Shown: positions 23,465 to 32,458, numbered from the stretch's first letter. The stretch is 45,790 nucleotides of DNA from CAG-877 sp963645945 (GCA_963645945.1 CAVIUA010000011.1:1-45790); one strand, 5' to 3'. Translations and numbers: made by a program. The notes: a model not told the origin generated them from the sequence alone.

Positions 23465-25117
23465 ATGAAAAAAGTTATAAATGTAGTAGTTGCTATTTTT
23501 ACTTTAATAATTATAACTCAACCAGAAAACATTTTTGCTAAACAAGTACAAATAGACGATATTCCAAACAATACATATGTTATAGGAACACATATGTTTA
23601 CAGAAGATATGCTTTTAACAACAAGCCATATCATGTTAGGGGCTAGTACAATTAAAAGTGAAAAACTAGAAGACATGATTATTTATTACAAAACACCAAG
23701 AGGTGTATGGATAAATGGATTAACAGGTGACAAAGTAACATTATCTTCTGAATTAACGATTGACTATAAAAATACTAAAAAAATAGAAGATGATATTTTA
23801 TATGGTGATGTGAATCAAGATGGCGTAATTAATATGGAAGACGTAGTAAAAATTTCAAAATTTATTACTGGTCAAATTGAATTAACCGATGATCAAAAGA
23901 AATTGGCCGATATAGATCAAGATGGTGTAATTGATACTGCTGATACACAAATATTAGCAGAGTATATTGTTGATGGATGCAAAACAGACCCAACTGGTTA
24001 TAATGTTAGTTTGCCATACATAGGGCATCAAAAATATAAAATAGAAACAGATTTAACTGGCGGAAAATATACAGGAACCATTCCAAATGCATATTACAAT
24101 ACAGATGGTAACGATATATCTCTAGGAGAACCTGAAAAAGAAGGATATGTATTTATAGGATGGACAGGAAGTAATGGAGATACTCCGGAATTGAATGTAA
24201 TAATATCAACAAGTACTGCTAAAGATTTGACATATACAGCCAATTGGGTATTAATAGGAGACATAAACCAAGATGGCACACTTAATGGTCAAGATATTAT
24301 GATGATAAGAAAGTATATATCTGGAAAAGAAACATTGTCAGATATTCAAAAGAAAATAGCAGATGCAGACGCAGACGGCGTAATTGATAGTGCAGATGTT
24401 CAAGTTTTAACTGCATATCAAGCCGGTGGATATAATATTGAATTGCCATACACAGGACATACAAAGTATAAAATAGAAATGAACCTTGATGGAGGAGACT
24501 ATTCTGGAAAAATAAGAAATGCATACTATGACATCGGTGATATAACACTTGACAAGCCAACTAGAGAAGGCTATGTATTTATAGGATGGACAGGAAGTAA
24601 TGGAGATACACCAGAATTAGATGTAAAAATTCCAAAAGGTACTGCAAAAGATTTGACATATACAGCCAATTGGGTATTAATAGGAGACATAAACCAAGAT
24701 GGCACACTTAATGGTCAAGATATTATGATGATAAGAAAGTATATATCTGGAAAAGAAACATTGTCAGATATTCAAAAGAAAATAGCAGATGCAGACGCAG
24801 ACGGCGTAATTGATAGTGCAGATGTTCAAGTTTTAACTGCATATCAAGCCGGTGGATATAATATTGAATTGCCATACACAGGACATACAAAGTATAAAAT
24901 AGAAATGAACCTTGATGGAGGAGACTATTCTGGAAAAATAAGAAATGCATACTATGACATCGGTGATATAACACTTGACAAGCCAACTAGAGAAGGCTAT
25001 GTATTTATAGGATGGACAGGAAGTAATGGAGATACACCAGAATTAGATGTAAAAATTCCAAAAGGTACAGCCAAAGATCTATCATATACAGCTAACTGGC
25101 AAAAAAGTTCAAATTAA
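23465..25117 (+). CDS. Secreted dockerin and InlB-repeat protein with recent internal duplication
   Basis: The 550-residue protein starts with a signal peptide (residues 1-25, ending NIFA). An unknown domain follows (to about 110), then three units each made of a type I dockerin-like module and an InlB-like beta domain. Each dockerin has two EF-hand-like calcium loops (GDVNQDG and DIDQDG in unit 1; GDINQDG and DADADG in units 2 and 3). Units 2 and 3 are identical over about 140 residues. No sortase signal or cohesin is seen. Dockerins normally bind cohesins; the partner must be elsewhere, or these modules act as calcium-stabilised spacers. It follows the InlB-repeat gene with an AAGGAGG site. 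Confidence 0.85.
   Translation: MKKVINVVVAIFTLIIITQPENIFAKQVQIDDIPNNTYVIGTHMFTEDMLLTTSHIMLGASTIKSEKLEDMIIYYKTPRGVWINGLTGDKVTLSSELTIDYKNTKKIEDDILYGDVNQDGVINMEDVVKISKFITGQIELTDDQKKLADIDQDGVIDTADTQILAEYIVDGCKTDPTGYNVSLPYIGHQKYKIETDLTGGKYTGTIPNAYYNTDGNDISLGEPEKEGYVFIGWTGSNGDTPELNVIISTSTAKDLTYTANWVLIGDINQDGTLNGQDIMMIRKYISGKETLSDIQKKIADADADGVIDSADVQVLTAYQAGGYNIELPYTGHTKYKIEMNLDGGDYSGKIRNAYYDIGDITLDKPTREGYVFIGWTGSNGDTPELDVKIPKGTAKDLTYTANWVLIGDINQDGTLNGQDIMMIRKYISGKETLSDIQKKIADADADGVIDSADVQVLTAYQAGGYNIELPYTGHTKYKIEMNLDGGDYSGKIRNAYYDIGDITLDKPTREGYVFIGWTGSNGDTPELDVKIPKGTAKDLSYTANWQKSSN
24221..25072 (+). repeat. Perfect 426-bp period tandem duplication inside the dockerin gene
   Basis: The sequence from 24221 to 24642 reappears at 24647-25068 without a difference that I could find, a shift of 426 bp or 142 codons. 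The 3' edge of copy 2 diverges (synonymous and near-synonymous changes), whereas the end of copy 1 matches the end of the older first unit. This fits unequal crossing-over between units. Confidence 0.9.
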
Positions 25118-25122
25118 TCAAC

Positions 25123-25153
25123 AAAACTAGCAAATAAATTTTGCTAGTTTTTA
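25123..25153 (+). terminator. Intrinsic terminator after the dockerin gene
   Basis: AAAACTAGCAAA pairs perfectly with TTTGCTAGTTTT over 12 bp around TAAAT, with further T residues. Confidence 0.9.
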
Positions 25154-25190
25154 TATGAAGTAAAAAACATATACTTAAATAGGTGAAAGT

Positions 25191-25871
25191 ATGTTAAAAA
25201 ACAAACTCAGAACTATTGTTATAATAACTCTTATTCTTCTTATATTATCGGCACAAGTTATTTCTGCTAAAACTCTATCTCTATCAGGAATAACTATAAC
25301 TGTTGATGCCGGGCATGGTGGAAGAGACCCAGGAACAACATACGGAAAAATATATGAAAAGGATATTAATCTTGAAATTGCCAAAAAGCTAGAAAAAGAA
25401 CTAGCAAGTAATGGTGCGACTGTATACATGACAAGAACTGCAGATATAGATCTCTCATCAATATATGATTCCAAAAAGAAACGAGGAGACCTTTATCGTC
25501 GCCTTCTTATTATAAAAAAGAACAATAGTGACTTATATATTTCAATTCATATCAACTGGTACAATAATCCATCTTATAAAGGCGCAGAAGTACTATATAA
25601 TCCAATAAATGAAAATAATAAAGTTCTAGCCGACTGTATTATGAAAGAATTCCAAAATGAACTAAATAGTACAAGAACTGTTAAAAAAACAGAGTTATAT
25701 ATGTATAGAAATACAACCATACCAGGAGTATTAGTTGAAACAGGATATTTATCAAATTATTCAGAAAGGACACAATTACTTAATCCAGATTATCAAGAAA
25801 AACTAAGCAAAACTATAACAGCAGGTATTAAATCTTACTTAAAAGAAATAAGTGCTTTCAAACTTCTATAA
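25191..25871 (+). CDS. N-acetylmuramoyl-L-alanine amidase (Amidase_3)
   Basis: This 226-residue enzyme has an N-terminal hydrophobic signal or anchor (residues about 7-26) and a single Amidase_3 domain. Zinc ligands His42 (DAGHGG), Glu57 (YEKD) and His120 (SIHIN), and the catalytic Glu183 (LVETGYLSN), are all in place. It should cleave the bond between MurNAc and L-Ala in peptidoglycan outside the membrane. It resembles CwlD in size, but has no sporulation genes around it. It sits just before the type VII secretion cluster, on the same strand. Confidence 0.93.
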   Translation: MLKNKLRTIVIITLILLILSAQVISAKTLSLSGITITVDAGHGGRDPGTTYGKIYEKDINLEIAKKLEKELASNGATVYMTRTADIDLSSIYDSKKKRGDLYRRLLIIKKNNSDLYISIHINWYNNPSYKGAEVLYNPINENNKVLADCIMKEFQNELNSTRTVKKTELYMYRNTTIPGVLVETGYLSNYSERTQLLNPDYQEKLSKTITAGIKSYLKEISAFKLL

Positions 25872-25920
25872 TCAATAAACATCAAACTACAAAAAACACC
25901 CTAATAAAGCTAATTATCTA

Positions 25921-25949
25921 TTGTAAAAAACTTGAATTCAAGCTATAAT
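25921..25949 (+). promoter_or_regulatory. Promoter of the type VII secretion genes with a palindrome in its spacer
   Basis: TTGTAA (25921-25926) and TATAAT (25944-25949) are 17 bp apart. The perfect 12-bp palindrome CTTGAATTCAAG fills 25931-25942, directly before the -10 box, where a bound repressor would block RNA polymerase. Confidence 0.6.
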
Positions 25950-25985
25950 TAGCATAGAGTATAAAGAATAAGCGGGTGATTTCTA

Positions 25986-28900
25986 GTGATAGTAAGATTA
26001 ATCAAAAAAACTAAAATATACAACTTTACACTACCAACTAAAGTAGCCGGAAACTATTGGATAACAGATAATGATTATTTAGGAAACACCAGAAATCTAA
26101 TCAATGTTGAAGAATTTGAAGGCCATTGGAAGATAAAAAGTGACTTTGAAACTAAAATTATGTTAGGTGAAAACGAAATAGAATCAGCTATATTAAATGA
26201 ATATAGTCTTTTCTTCTTGAAAATAAATACTGATAATGAATACGTTATACTATATTGCTCACCATCAATTGAACCAAATATCAACCGCCTTCATTTAAGA
26301 GGAGATTGTGAGATAATCATTGGTAATGATCCACAGTCAACAATTTGTTATAATTATCCTTTAGTTTCAAGACAACAAGCTAGACTAATATACAATAAAG
26401 GTGGCTGGGTAGTACAAGACCTAAATAGTAAATATGGTACTTATGCTAATGATGTCGCTGTAACATCAAAACCATTAGAATATGGAGATATTGTTTTCAT
26501 AATGGGCCTAAAAATGATAGTCTTAAAAGACTCACTTATCATTAATAGAATAAGTAATTTAGTAAACTATGATCAAAGAGTCTTAGAACCAGATCACCCT
26601 TGGGTACAAAATCAAACAGAAGTAGATAATCCAGATGAGGAAAATATAGAATTTTTTAAAGAAGATGATTATTTCTATCGTGCTCCAAGATTTAAAACAA
26701 AAATTGAACCTGTAAATATAAGCATAGATACACCACCAGGAAAAACAGAAGAAGATAAAACACCATTAATTTATACCGTCGGTCCTATGCTTTCAATGTC
26801 AATGATGTCTGCAGCATCAGGAATAACAGCTATTCAAGGACTTGTTGATGGATCACAGGATTTTAAAAGTGCAGCACCATCATTAATAACAACAGGTGTT
26901 ATGCTTTCAACAATGATTTTATGGCCAAGTCTAACGAAAAGATATCAAAAAAAGCAAAATATAAAAAAAGAAGAAACACGTCAGGAAATGTACACTGAAT
27001 ATATTGCGTCAAAAAGAACCAAAATACAAGAAGAAATGAAAAATCAACGTCAAATATTAGTTGATAATTATCTTCCAATTCAAGAAACAAAAGAAATTAT
27101 ATATAATAAGAAAAGAAATCTTTGGGAAAGAGAAATTGACCAAGCAGACTTCCTTGATTTAAGATTAGGTATTGGTTCAACTGAATTAGCCGGAACAATA
27201 AACTTTCCACAAGAACATTTTTCAATAGACTCTGATAATCTTCTTCAAGAAGTATACAAACTAGGTGCTGAAACAAGAGTATTAGAAAATGTTCCAATAT
27301 CACTTTCATTTGTAGAAAAAAACATTTCAGCTATCATTGGTACGGCTGAAAACAAGCAACAATTCATAGAAGGCCTAATTCTTCAAATGATTACTTATCA
27401 TAGCTATGAAGATTTAAAAATTGTTTTATTAACAAATGAAAAAAATGCTAGTAAATGGGAATACTTAAAAGTTTGTCCTCATAGTTGGAGTAATGACAAA
27501 ACTACTAGATATTTTGCTACAAATCTTGATGAAGCAAAAGAAATATCCCTAGCTTTAGAACAAGAATTACAAGCTAGAAAATATAAAGATACTGACACTC
27601 ATGAATTAAATAATGTTGATTACAAAAAATTTAAGCCATACTACATAATAATTACAGATGACTACAAATTAGTTCGTGATGTGGAACTTGTAAAAGATGT
27701 TTCTGCCTTAGAATTAAATATTGGATTTAGTTTGCTAGTTATAAGTCCAAGATTAGTTAACTTACCAAATGAATGTAAAACTTTCATAAGTATTGGCGAT
27801 AAAAAATCAGGAGTATTTGAAAACGAGTTAGTATCAAATAAACAAAAAGAATTTGTTGCAGATGTAGATCCTACTTTAAATATTTATGAATGTTGTAAAA
27901 TTCTAGCCAATATTCCAATAGATATTGCTAAGGAAAATCAAGTTCTTCCAATGAGTCTAACATTCCTAGAAATGTACAATGTTGGAATGATTGAACAATT
28001 AAATATACTAAATCGTTGGAAATCAAATGACCCGACAAAAACTCTTCAAACACCAGTTGGTGTAGATAAAACTGGAGAATTATTTAAATTAGATTTACAT
28101 GAAAAAGCTCATGGACCACATGGATTAATTGCTGGTATGACTGGTTCTGGTAAATCAGAATTTATAATTACATATATCTTATCAATGGCTATTAACTATC
28201 ATCCTTATGAAGTATCATTCGTACTTATCGATTACAAAGGTGGAGGTTTAGCTGGAGTATTCCAAAATAAAGAAACTGGTATGAAATTGCCACATTTAGC
28301 TGGTACTATAACAAACTTAGATACCGTTGAAATGAATCGTTCCTTAGCTTCAATTCAAAGTGAACTTCGTAAAAGACAAAGAATGTTCAATGAAGCAAGA
28401 GATAAATTAGATGAAAGTACAATTGATATTTATAAATATCAAGCCTTATATAGAAAAGGTTTAGTGGATAGACCTATATCACATCTATTCATCATTTCTG
28501 ATGAGTTTGCCGAATTAAAAGATCAAAGACCAGAATTCATGGACCAATTAATATCAACAGCACGTATTGGTCGTTCTTTAGGTGTCCATCTTATTCTAGC
28601 AACTCAAAAACCTGCCGGAGTAGTTAATGATCAAATCTGGTCAAACTCAAAATTCCGTGTTTGTTTAAAAGTACAAGATAAATCAGACAGTATGGATATG
28701 ATTAAATGTCCAGATGCAGCTTCATTAAAAAATGCCGGACGTTTCTTCTTGCAAGTCGGTTATAATGAATTATTTGCTCAAGGACAAGCTGCTTGGGCAG
28801 GAGCACAATATTATCCAGCCGAAAAGAGAAAGAAGAAAATAGATCAAAGTATTAATTTCATTGATAATACCGGAAACAGTATAAAGAGTTTAGACAATAA

Positions 28901-30557
28901 ACAAAATGAAGTCCAAGTAGAGTCAAAAGGTGAAGAAATAACAAATATTATTAAATATATAGTTGAAGAAGCTAAAACAAAATCTGTTAGTATTCCACAA
29001 CTATGGCTAGATAGAATTCCAAATTTTATCTATGTTGAAGATTTAAAAGCTAAATACAACTACCAAACAAAAAAGAATAGTATCAATCCAATTATTGGTG
29101 AATATGATGATCCAGATAACCAAAGACAAAACGTTTTAACACTACCTTTATCATCAGCTGGAAACTCTATAATTTATGGTTCTACTGGTTCAGGTAAAGA
29201 GTTAATGTTATCAACAATTATTTATTCTACTATAACTACACATGATTCTTCAGAAGTAAACTTCTATCTTTTAGACTTCGGTGCAGAAACACTAACAATG
29301 TTTAAAAATGCACCACATGTTGGCGAAGTATTACTATCTGGAGAAAGTGAAAAAATAGCTAATTTATTTAAACTAGTTGCTCAAATAATGGAGGAAAGAA
29401 AGAAAATATTTGTAGACTACAATGGATCATTTGACTTTTACATAAATCATGGTGGAAAACAAATGCCATTAATTGTTGTTGCGATAAATAATGTTGAAGG
29501 TTTTCTTGAATTATATCCAGATTATGAAGATGCACTAGGGCAAATAACAAGAGAATGTTTAAAATATGGAATTGTCTTCATTCTAACAACAAATGGACCA
29601 AATACTATAAGATATCGTTTACGTCAAAATTTTGCACAAAACATTGTTTTACAATTTAATGATCCTTCTGATTATGCTAGTATTCTTTCCGGAGTACGAA
29701 AAAAGGAACCATCAAAAAGCTTTGGTAGAGGTTTAGTAGACATAGATGGCATCTTTGAATTTCAAACTGCCTACTCATTCAAAGAAGAAAAGATGACTGA
29801 TTACATCAGAGTTATTTGTAATAAGCTAAATAAAATATGTGAATATAAAGCCAAAAAAATACCTGTATTACCAGCAACGGTTACACAAGAATACTTATTA
29901 CCAGCATTACGTGGTTTATTATCAATTCCAGTTGGTGTACAAAAAGAAAGTCTAGAAATAGCAAGTATCAGTCTAAAAAATGCTATTTATACAATTACTG
30001 GAGAAGACATTACATCTTTACAATCATTCTTAACAGGACTATCTGGAATGCTATTAAAAATACCAAGTAGTAAATGTATTATGTTAGATGCACTAAATAT
30101 ATTATCTGATAATCCACCAAAGGATGTTACATACGATAAAGGAAATTGTACAACTGGAATAGAAGAAGTAACAACAGCAATATACACAAAACAAGTAGAA
30201 AATACAGAAGATCCTATAATTTGTATAATAACCGGTATAAGTACACTTTTATCGAAAATTGATGCTGTTAAAAAAGGTGAATTTACAAATAACTTAAATG
30301 AGGCTACTAAATTAGGAACAATAAAATTCATCATTGTAGAAACAATAGATAATATTAAATCACTTAATTATGAAGCTTGGTTCAAAGCAAATGTTGACTT
30401 ATCTGAAGGAATCTGGATTGGAAATGGAATCAGTAATCAATTTACTCTAAAAGTAACTACAAATTCTCGTTTACTAAGAGTAGAACTAGAACCAAACTTT
30501 GGATATGTAGTAACAAAAGGAAAAGCAGCTGTTACTAAGTTTCTTTCAGATGAGTAG
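25986..30557 (+). CDS. essC: Type VII secretion ATPase EssC/YukB
   Basis: The 1523-residue protein is the central motor of Bacillota-type (T7SSb) secretion. Residues about 100-180 form an FHA domain, and hydrophobic segments at about 260-286 and 298-314 cross the membrane. FtsK/SpoIIIE ATPase domains follow. D1 has a full Walker A (GMTGSGKS, 717-724) and a Walker B ending ISDEF. D2 has GSTGSGKE (1065-1072), with Glu in place of Ser/Thr, and no acidic Walker B (AINNVE). D3 has no P-loop. The GTG start at 25986 follows GGTGA by 6 bp. Genes for EsaB and two small proteins follow directly. Confidence 0.95.
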   Translation: MIVRLIKKTKIYNFTLPTKVAGNYWITDNDYLGNTRNLINVEEFEGHWKIKSDFETKIMLGENEIESAILNEYSLFFLKINTDNEYVILYCSPSIEPNINRLHLRGDCEIIIGNDPQSTICYNYPLVSRQQARLIYNKGGWVVQDLNSKYGTYANDVAVTSKPLEYGDIVFIMGLKMIVLKDSLIINRISNLVNYDQRVLEPDHPWVQNQTEVDNPDEENIEFFKEDDYFYRAPRFKTKIEPVNISIDTPPGKTEEDKTPLIYTVGPMLSMSMMSAASGITAIQGLVDGSQDFKSAAPSLITTGVMLSTMILWPSLTKRYQKKQNIKKEETRQEMYTEYIASKRTKIQEEMKNQRQILVDNYLPIQETKEIIYNKKRNLWEREIDQADFLDLRLGIGSTELAGTINFPQEHFSIDSDNLLQEVYKLGAETRVLENVPISLSFVEKNISAIIGTAENKQQFIEGLILQMITYHSYEDLKIVLLTNEKNASKWEYLKVCPHSWSNDKTTRYFATNLDEAKEISLALEQELQARKYKDTDTHELNNVDYKKFKPYYIIITDDYKLVRDVELVKDVSALELNIGFSLLVISPRLVNLPNECKTFISIGDKKSGVFENELVSNKQKEFVADVDPTLNIYECCKILANIPIDIAKENQVLPMSLTFLEMYNVGMIEQLNILNRWKSNDPTKTLQTPVGVDKTGELFKLDLHEKAHGPHGLIAGMTGSGKSEFIITYILSMAINYHPYEVSFVLIDYKGGGLAGVFQNKETGMKLPHLAGTITNLDTVEMNRSLASIQSELRKRQRMFNEARDKLDESTIDIYKYQALYRKGLVDRPISHLFIISDEFAELKDQRPEFMDQLISTARIGRSLGVHLILATQKPAGVVNDQIWSNSKFRVCLKVQDKSDSMDMIKCPDAASLKNAGRFFLQVGYNELFAQGQAAWAGAQYYPAEKRKKKIDQSINFIDNTGNSIKSLDNKQNEVQVESKGEEITNIIKYIVEEAKTKSVSIPQLWLDRIPNFIYVEDLKAKYNYQTKKNSINPIIGEYDDPDNQRQNVLTLPLSSAGNSIIYGSTGSGKELMLSTIIYSTITTHDSSEVNFYLLDFGAETLTMFKNAPHVGEVLLSGESEKIANLFKLVAQIMEERKKIFVDYNGSFDFYINHGGKQMPLIVVAINNVEGFLELYPDYEDALGQITRECLKYGIVFILTTNGPNTIRYRLRQNFAQNIVLQFNDPSDYASILSGVRKKEPSKSFGRGLVDIDGIFEFQTAYSFKEEKMTDYIRVICNKLNKICEYKAKKIPVLPATVTQEYLLPALRGLLSIPVGVQKESLEIASISLKNAIYTITGEDITSLQSFLTGLSGMLLKIPSSKCIMLDALNILSDNPPKDVTYDKGNCTTGIEEVTTAIYTKQVENTEDPIICIITGISTLLSKIDAVKKGEFTNNLNEATKLGTIKFIIVETIDNIKSLNYEAWFKANVDLSEGIWIGNGISNQFTLKVTTNSRLLRVELEPNFGYVVTKGKAAVTKFLSDE

Positions 30558-30566
30558 GAGGTAATT

Positions 30567-30824
30567 ATGAATAAAAATAAAATTCTAATATGTTTATATA
30601 TTCCTCTAATAGAAAAAAAATATGATTTATATATTCCAATTAATAAAAAAGTTGGTACAATAAAAAAATTAATAGAAGAAGGTCTATTAGAAATAACAGA
30701 AAATGATTATGTTATTAGTCCAGAAACTAATTTTTATAGTAAAGACACAGGACAAGTATATGATGTTAATCAAACAGTAAAAGATACTGATTTAAAAAAT
30801 GGCTCAAGAATAATTCTAGTATAG
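30567..30824 (+). CDS. esaB: EsaB/YukD-like ubiquitin-fold protein
   Basis: An 85-residue protein with the length and strand pattern of the YukD/EsaB ubiquitin-like fold: an N-terminal beta-hairpin (ILICLYIPLIEKKYDLYIPINKKVG), a helix (TIKKLIEEGL) and a C-terminal strand ending NGSRIILV. EsaB is a cytoplasmic component or regulator of type VII secretion. It lies 9 bp after essC behind AGGAGG. The adjacency supports the call. Confidence 0.85.
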   Translation: MNKNKILICLYIPLIEKKYDLYIPINKKVGTIKKLIEEGLLEITENDYVISPETNFYSKDTGQVYDVNQTVKDTDLKNGSRIILV

Positions 30825-30833
30825 GAGGTACAT

Positions 30834-31037
30834 ATGACAGAATATGAACAATATGTCGATGCTGTTAATAAAATTTATAGCTACTTAGAAATGATGAAAA
30901 CAGTATGGACTGATCAAGACAATATTAGTTATCTAGACAATCTAGAAACCTACAAACAAGTTGTAATAAATAATGCTAATATATTTGATCCAAACAAAAA
31001 TACATCAAGTGAAATGGAGGAGTTAGGTAATGGCTAA
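30834..31037 (+). CDS. Small helical protein of the type VII cluster
   Basis: This 67-residue protein is not a family I can name. It is predicted to be mostly helical with a Trp-containing turn (MKTVWTDQDN, about residues 20-29), faintly like the WXG turn of secreted T7SS substrates but without the glycine. It begins 9 bp after esaB with AGGAGG and overlaps the next gene by 8 bp. It could be a diverged substrate, chaperone or structural protein. Confidence 0.7.
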   Translation: MTEYEQYVDAVNKIYSYLEMMKTVWTDQDNISYLDNLETYKQVVINNANIFDPNKNTSSEMEELGNG

Positions 31038-31242
31038 TGAATCTATTAGTATAGACCAAATAGCTTTAGAATTAAATAAAAATGCTGAAACTATTAGGAC
31101 ACTAGTACAAGATAAAGATGCTCCTCAATTATTAGAATTTGTAGATGTTGTAGTAGATTATGCTAAATTTATAGAGAACACTATTGAATTAGAAAAAGCT
31201 GCAGATAAGGCCCTTCAAGGATTAATTGATCTAAAAAAATAA
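31030..31242 (+). CDS. Second small helical protein of the type VII cluster
   Basis: The 70-residue product is predicted to be a helical hairpin and contains no WXG motif. It has many acidic and aliphatic residues (LEFVDVVVDYAKFIENTIELEKAADKALQGL). The ribosome-binding site GGAGGAG lies inside the preceding gene and the two overlap by 8 bp, so they are likely produced together, perhaps as a heterodimer. A bidirectional terminator follows, closing the operon. Confidence 0.7.
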   Translation: MANESISIDQIALELNKNAETIRTLVQDKDAPQLLEFVDVVVDYAKFIENTIELEKAADKALQGLIDLKK

Positions 31243-31270
31243 GAACTTTCAAATAAGAAAGTTCTTTTCT
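31241..31270. terminator. Bidirectional terminator at the end of the type VII cluster
   Basis: AAGAACTTTC and GAAAGTTCTT form a perfect 10-bp stem around AAATAA, with T residues to the right and A residues to the left, so that both strands could terminate here. Confidence 0.85.
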
Positions 31271-31313
31271 TTAACCAATATCTTATTAATCATATAAATT
31301 TAAATCAACACAT

Positions 31314-32381
31314 TTATGCCTCTTTTATATACCTATTTAAATTAACTTTAGGAAAATAGTATTTCAAAATATTAGCATAATCACAACCATTTTTAGCTAT
31401 CTCATTAGCACCAAAGATACTAAGTCCATAAAAATAACCAAAACCTAAACAAATAAATCTTATATAGTCTTTATTAACAATAATATTTATTGCTCTAGAC
31501 CTAATATTTAACATTTTAACGATATCATTACCAATGAATATAGCTTCATCTATTTGTAATTTATCAACAAATCCGTTTTCATCAAGAGATAATGCTTTAA
31601 TAGTACTATCACCAGTAATTTTAGTCTTAAGTAATTTACTCAAATCACTATAATTATAATCTTTTATATTAACATAGTAAGGAGAAGCCATATCCCAATT
31701 ACTAGAAACTTCTGAGAGATATCCATATTTATTAGAACTTAAAGTTCTTCCATTATTGCAATAATGTGTAAAAGGCAATATATAATAATTGTTATAAGTT
31801 AAGAATAAACAGTCAGTATCTTTAACTGCTACTTCAAACATCTTTAAAATATCATCAAAGTCATTAAACCAAGATAATTTATAATATGATAAAGGTCTAT
31901 AATTAACAAATTCATTAAAGGATAATATTATTCTTTTTTCACTCATCTCTTTAAAAGCATAAGTTCTATATAAAATCGCTAAAGCCTTTAATGTCTCAAT
32001 CTCAATACCTTTATAATATCTACTAGCTAAACATCCAAGTAAATATTCTCTCAAAGATATTTCAATTGTAGCCTCATTTTCTAATTTTATAGTTACCATG
32101 TATTGTTCATTAGAATAATATAAATCTTCTTTTAATACTTCTATTTCAACATCATTTTTGCTAATATCCAATGCTTTAACAACAATACCATCTATAACTA
32201 AATAAACTTTATTTCCATTATAATCAATTCCATTATTTTTAACAAAGTTTCTAGTCCTTCTAGTTATCTCTTTATCTGAAGAATTAAAAGCAATCTCTTT
32301 TGAAAACTCATAATTCATAGTTAAATATAAGTATAAAATATCTTCCATTCCATTATTTCTAATTTCATATTTATAAAACAT
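31314..32381 (-). CDS. SpoIID/LytB-like domain protein, catalytic residues altered
   Basis: This 355-residue protein carries a SpoIID fold: LREYLLGCLASRYYKGIEIE...ALAILYRTYAF (about residues 110-143) matches the SpoIID signature, and FGYFYGLSIFGANEIAKNGCDYANILKYYFP matches its C-terminal block. SpoIID is a lytic transglycosylase acting on denuded glycan. Here the catalytic Glu position (ASE in SpoIID) is Arg121 and the GHGVGMS motif reads GYFYGLS. There is no signal peptide or membrane segment. It is probably not an active enzyme. I start at ATG 32381, 5 bp after AGGTGA. It follows the phospholipase-like gene on the same strand, but a terminator stands between them. Confidence 0.75.
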   Translation of the reverse strand: MFYKYEIRNNGMEDILYLYLTMNYEFSKEIAFNSSDKEITRRTRNFVKNNGIDYNGNKVYLVIDGIVVKALDISKNDVEIEVLKEDLYYSNEQYMVTIKLENEATIEISLREYLLGCLASRYYKGIEIETLKALAILYRTYAFKEMSEKRIILSFNEFVNYRPLSYYKLSWFNDFDDILKMFEVAVKDTDCLFLTYNNYYILPFTHYCNNGRTLSSNKYGYLSEVSSNWDMASPYYVNIKDYNYSDLSKLLKTKITGDSTIKALSLDENGFVDKLQIDEAIFIGNDIVKMLNIRSRAINIIVNKDYIRFICLGFGYFYGLSIFGANEIAKNGCDYANILKYYFPKVNLNRYIKEA

Positions 32382-32423
32382 AATTATCACCTAGAAATAG
32401 TATGGAATTTATAAACTGAAATA

Positions 32424-32458
32424 TACAAAAAAAACTTAAAATTCAAAATATTTAAGTT
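32424..32458 (-). terminator. Intrinsic terminator after the phospholipase-like gene
   Basis: On the minus strand AACTTAAA pairs with TTTAAGTT over 8 bp around a 10-base loop, followed by eight T. The hairpin overlaps the stop codon. Confidence 0.75.

Noticed and set aside
24221..25072. Repeat array as a CRISPR
   Set aside because: The units are 426 bp, contiguous and in frame within a coding sequence; there are no spacers.
25191..25871. Calling the amidase CwlD
   Set aside because: Size and fold fit, but Amidase_3 enzymes are diverse and no germination or sporulation genes are nearby, so the symbol was left empty.
30834..31242. Calling the two small proteins WXG100 (EsxA/EsxB)
   Set aside because: Both are shorter than about 95 residues and neither has a Trp-x-Gly turn; only the position and helical nature are suggestive.
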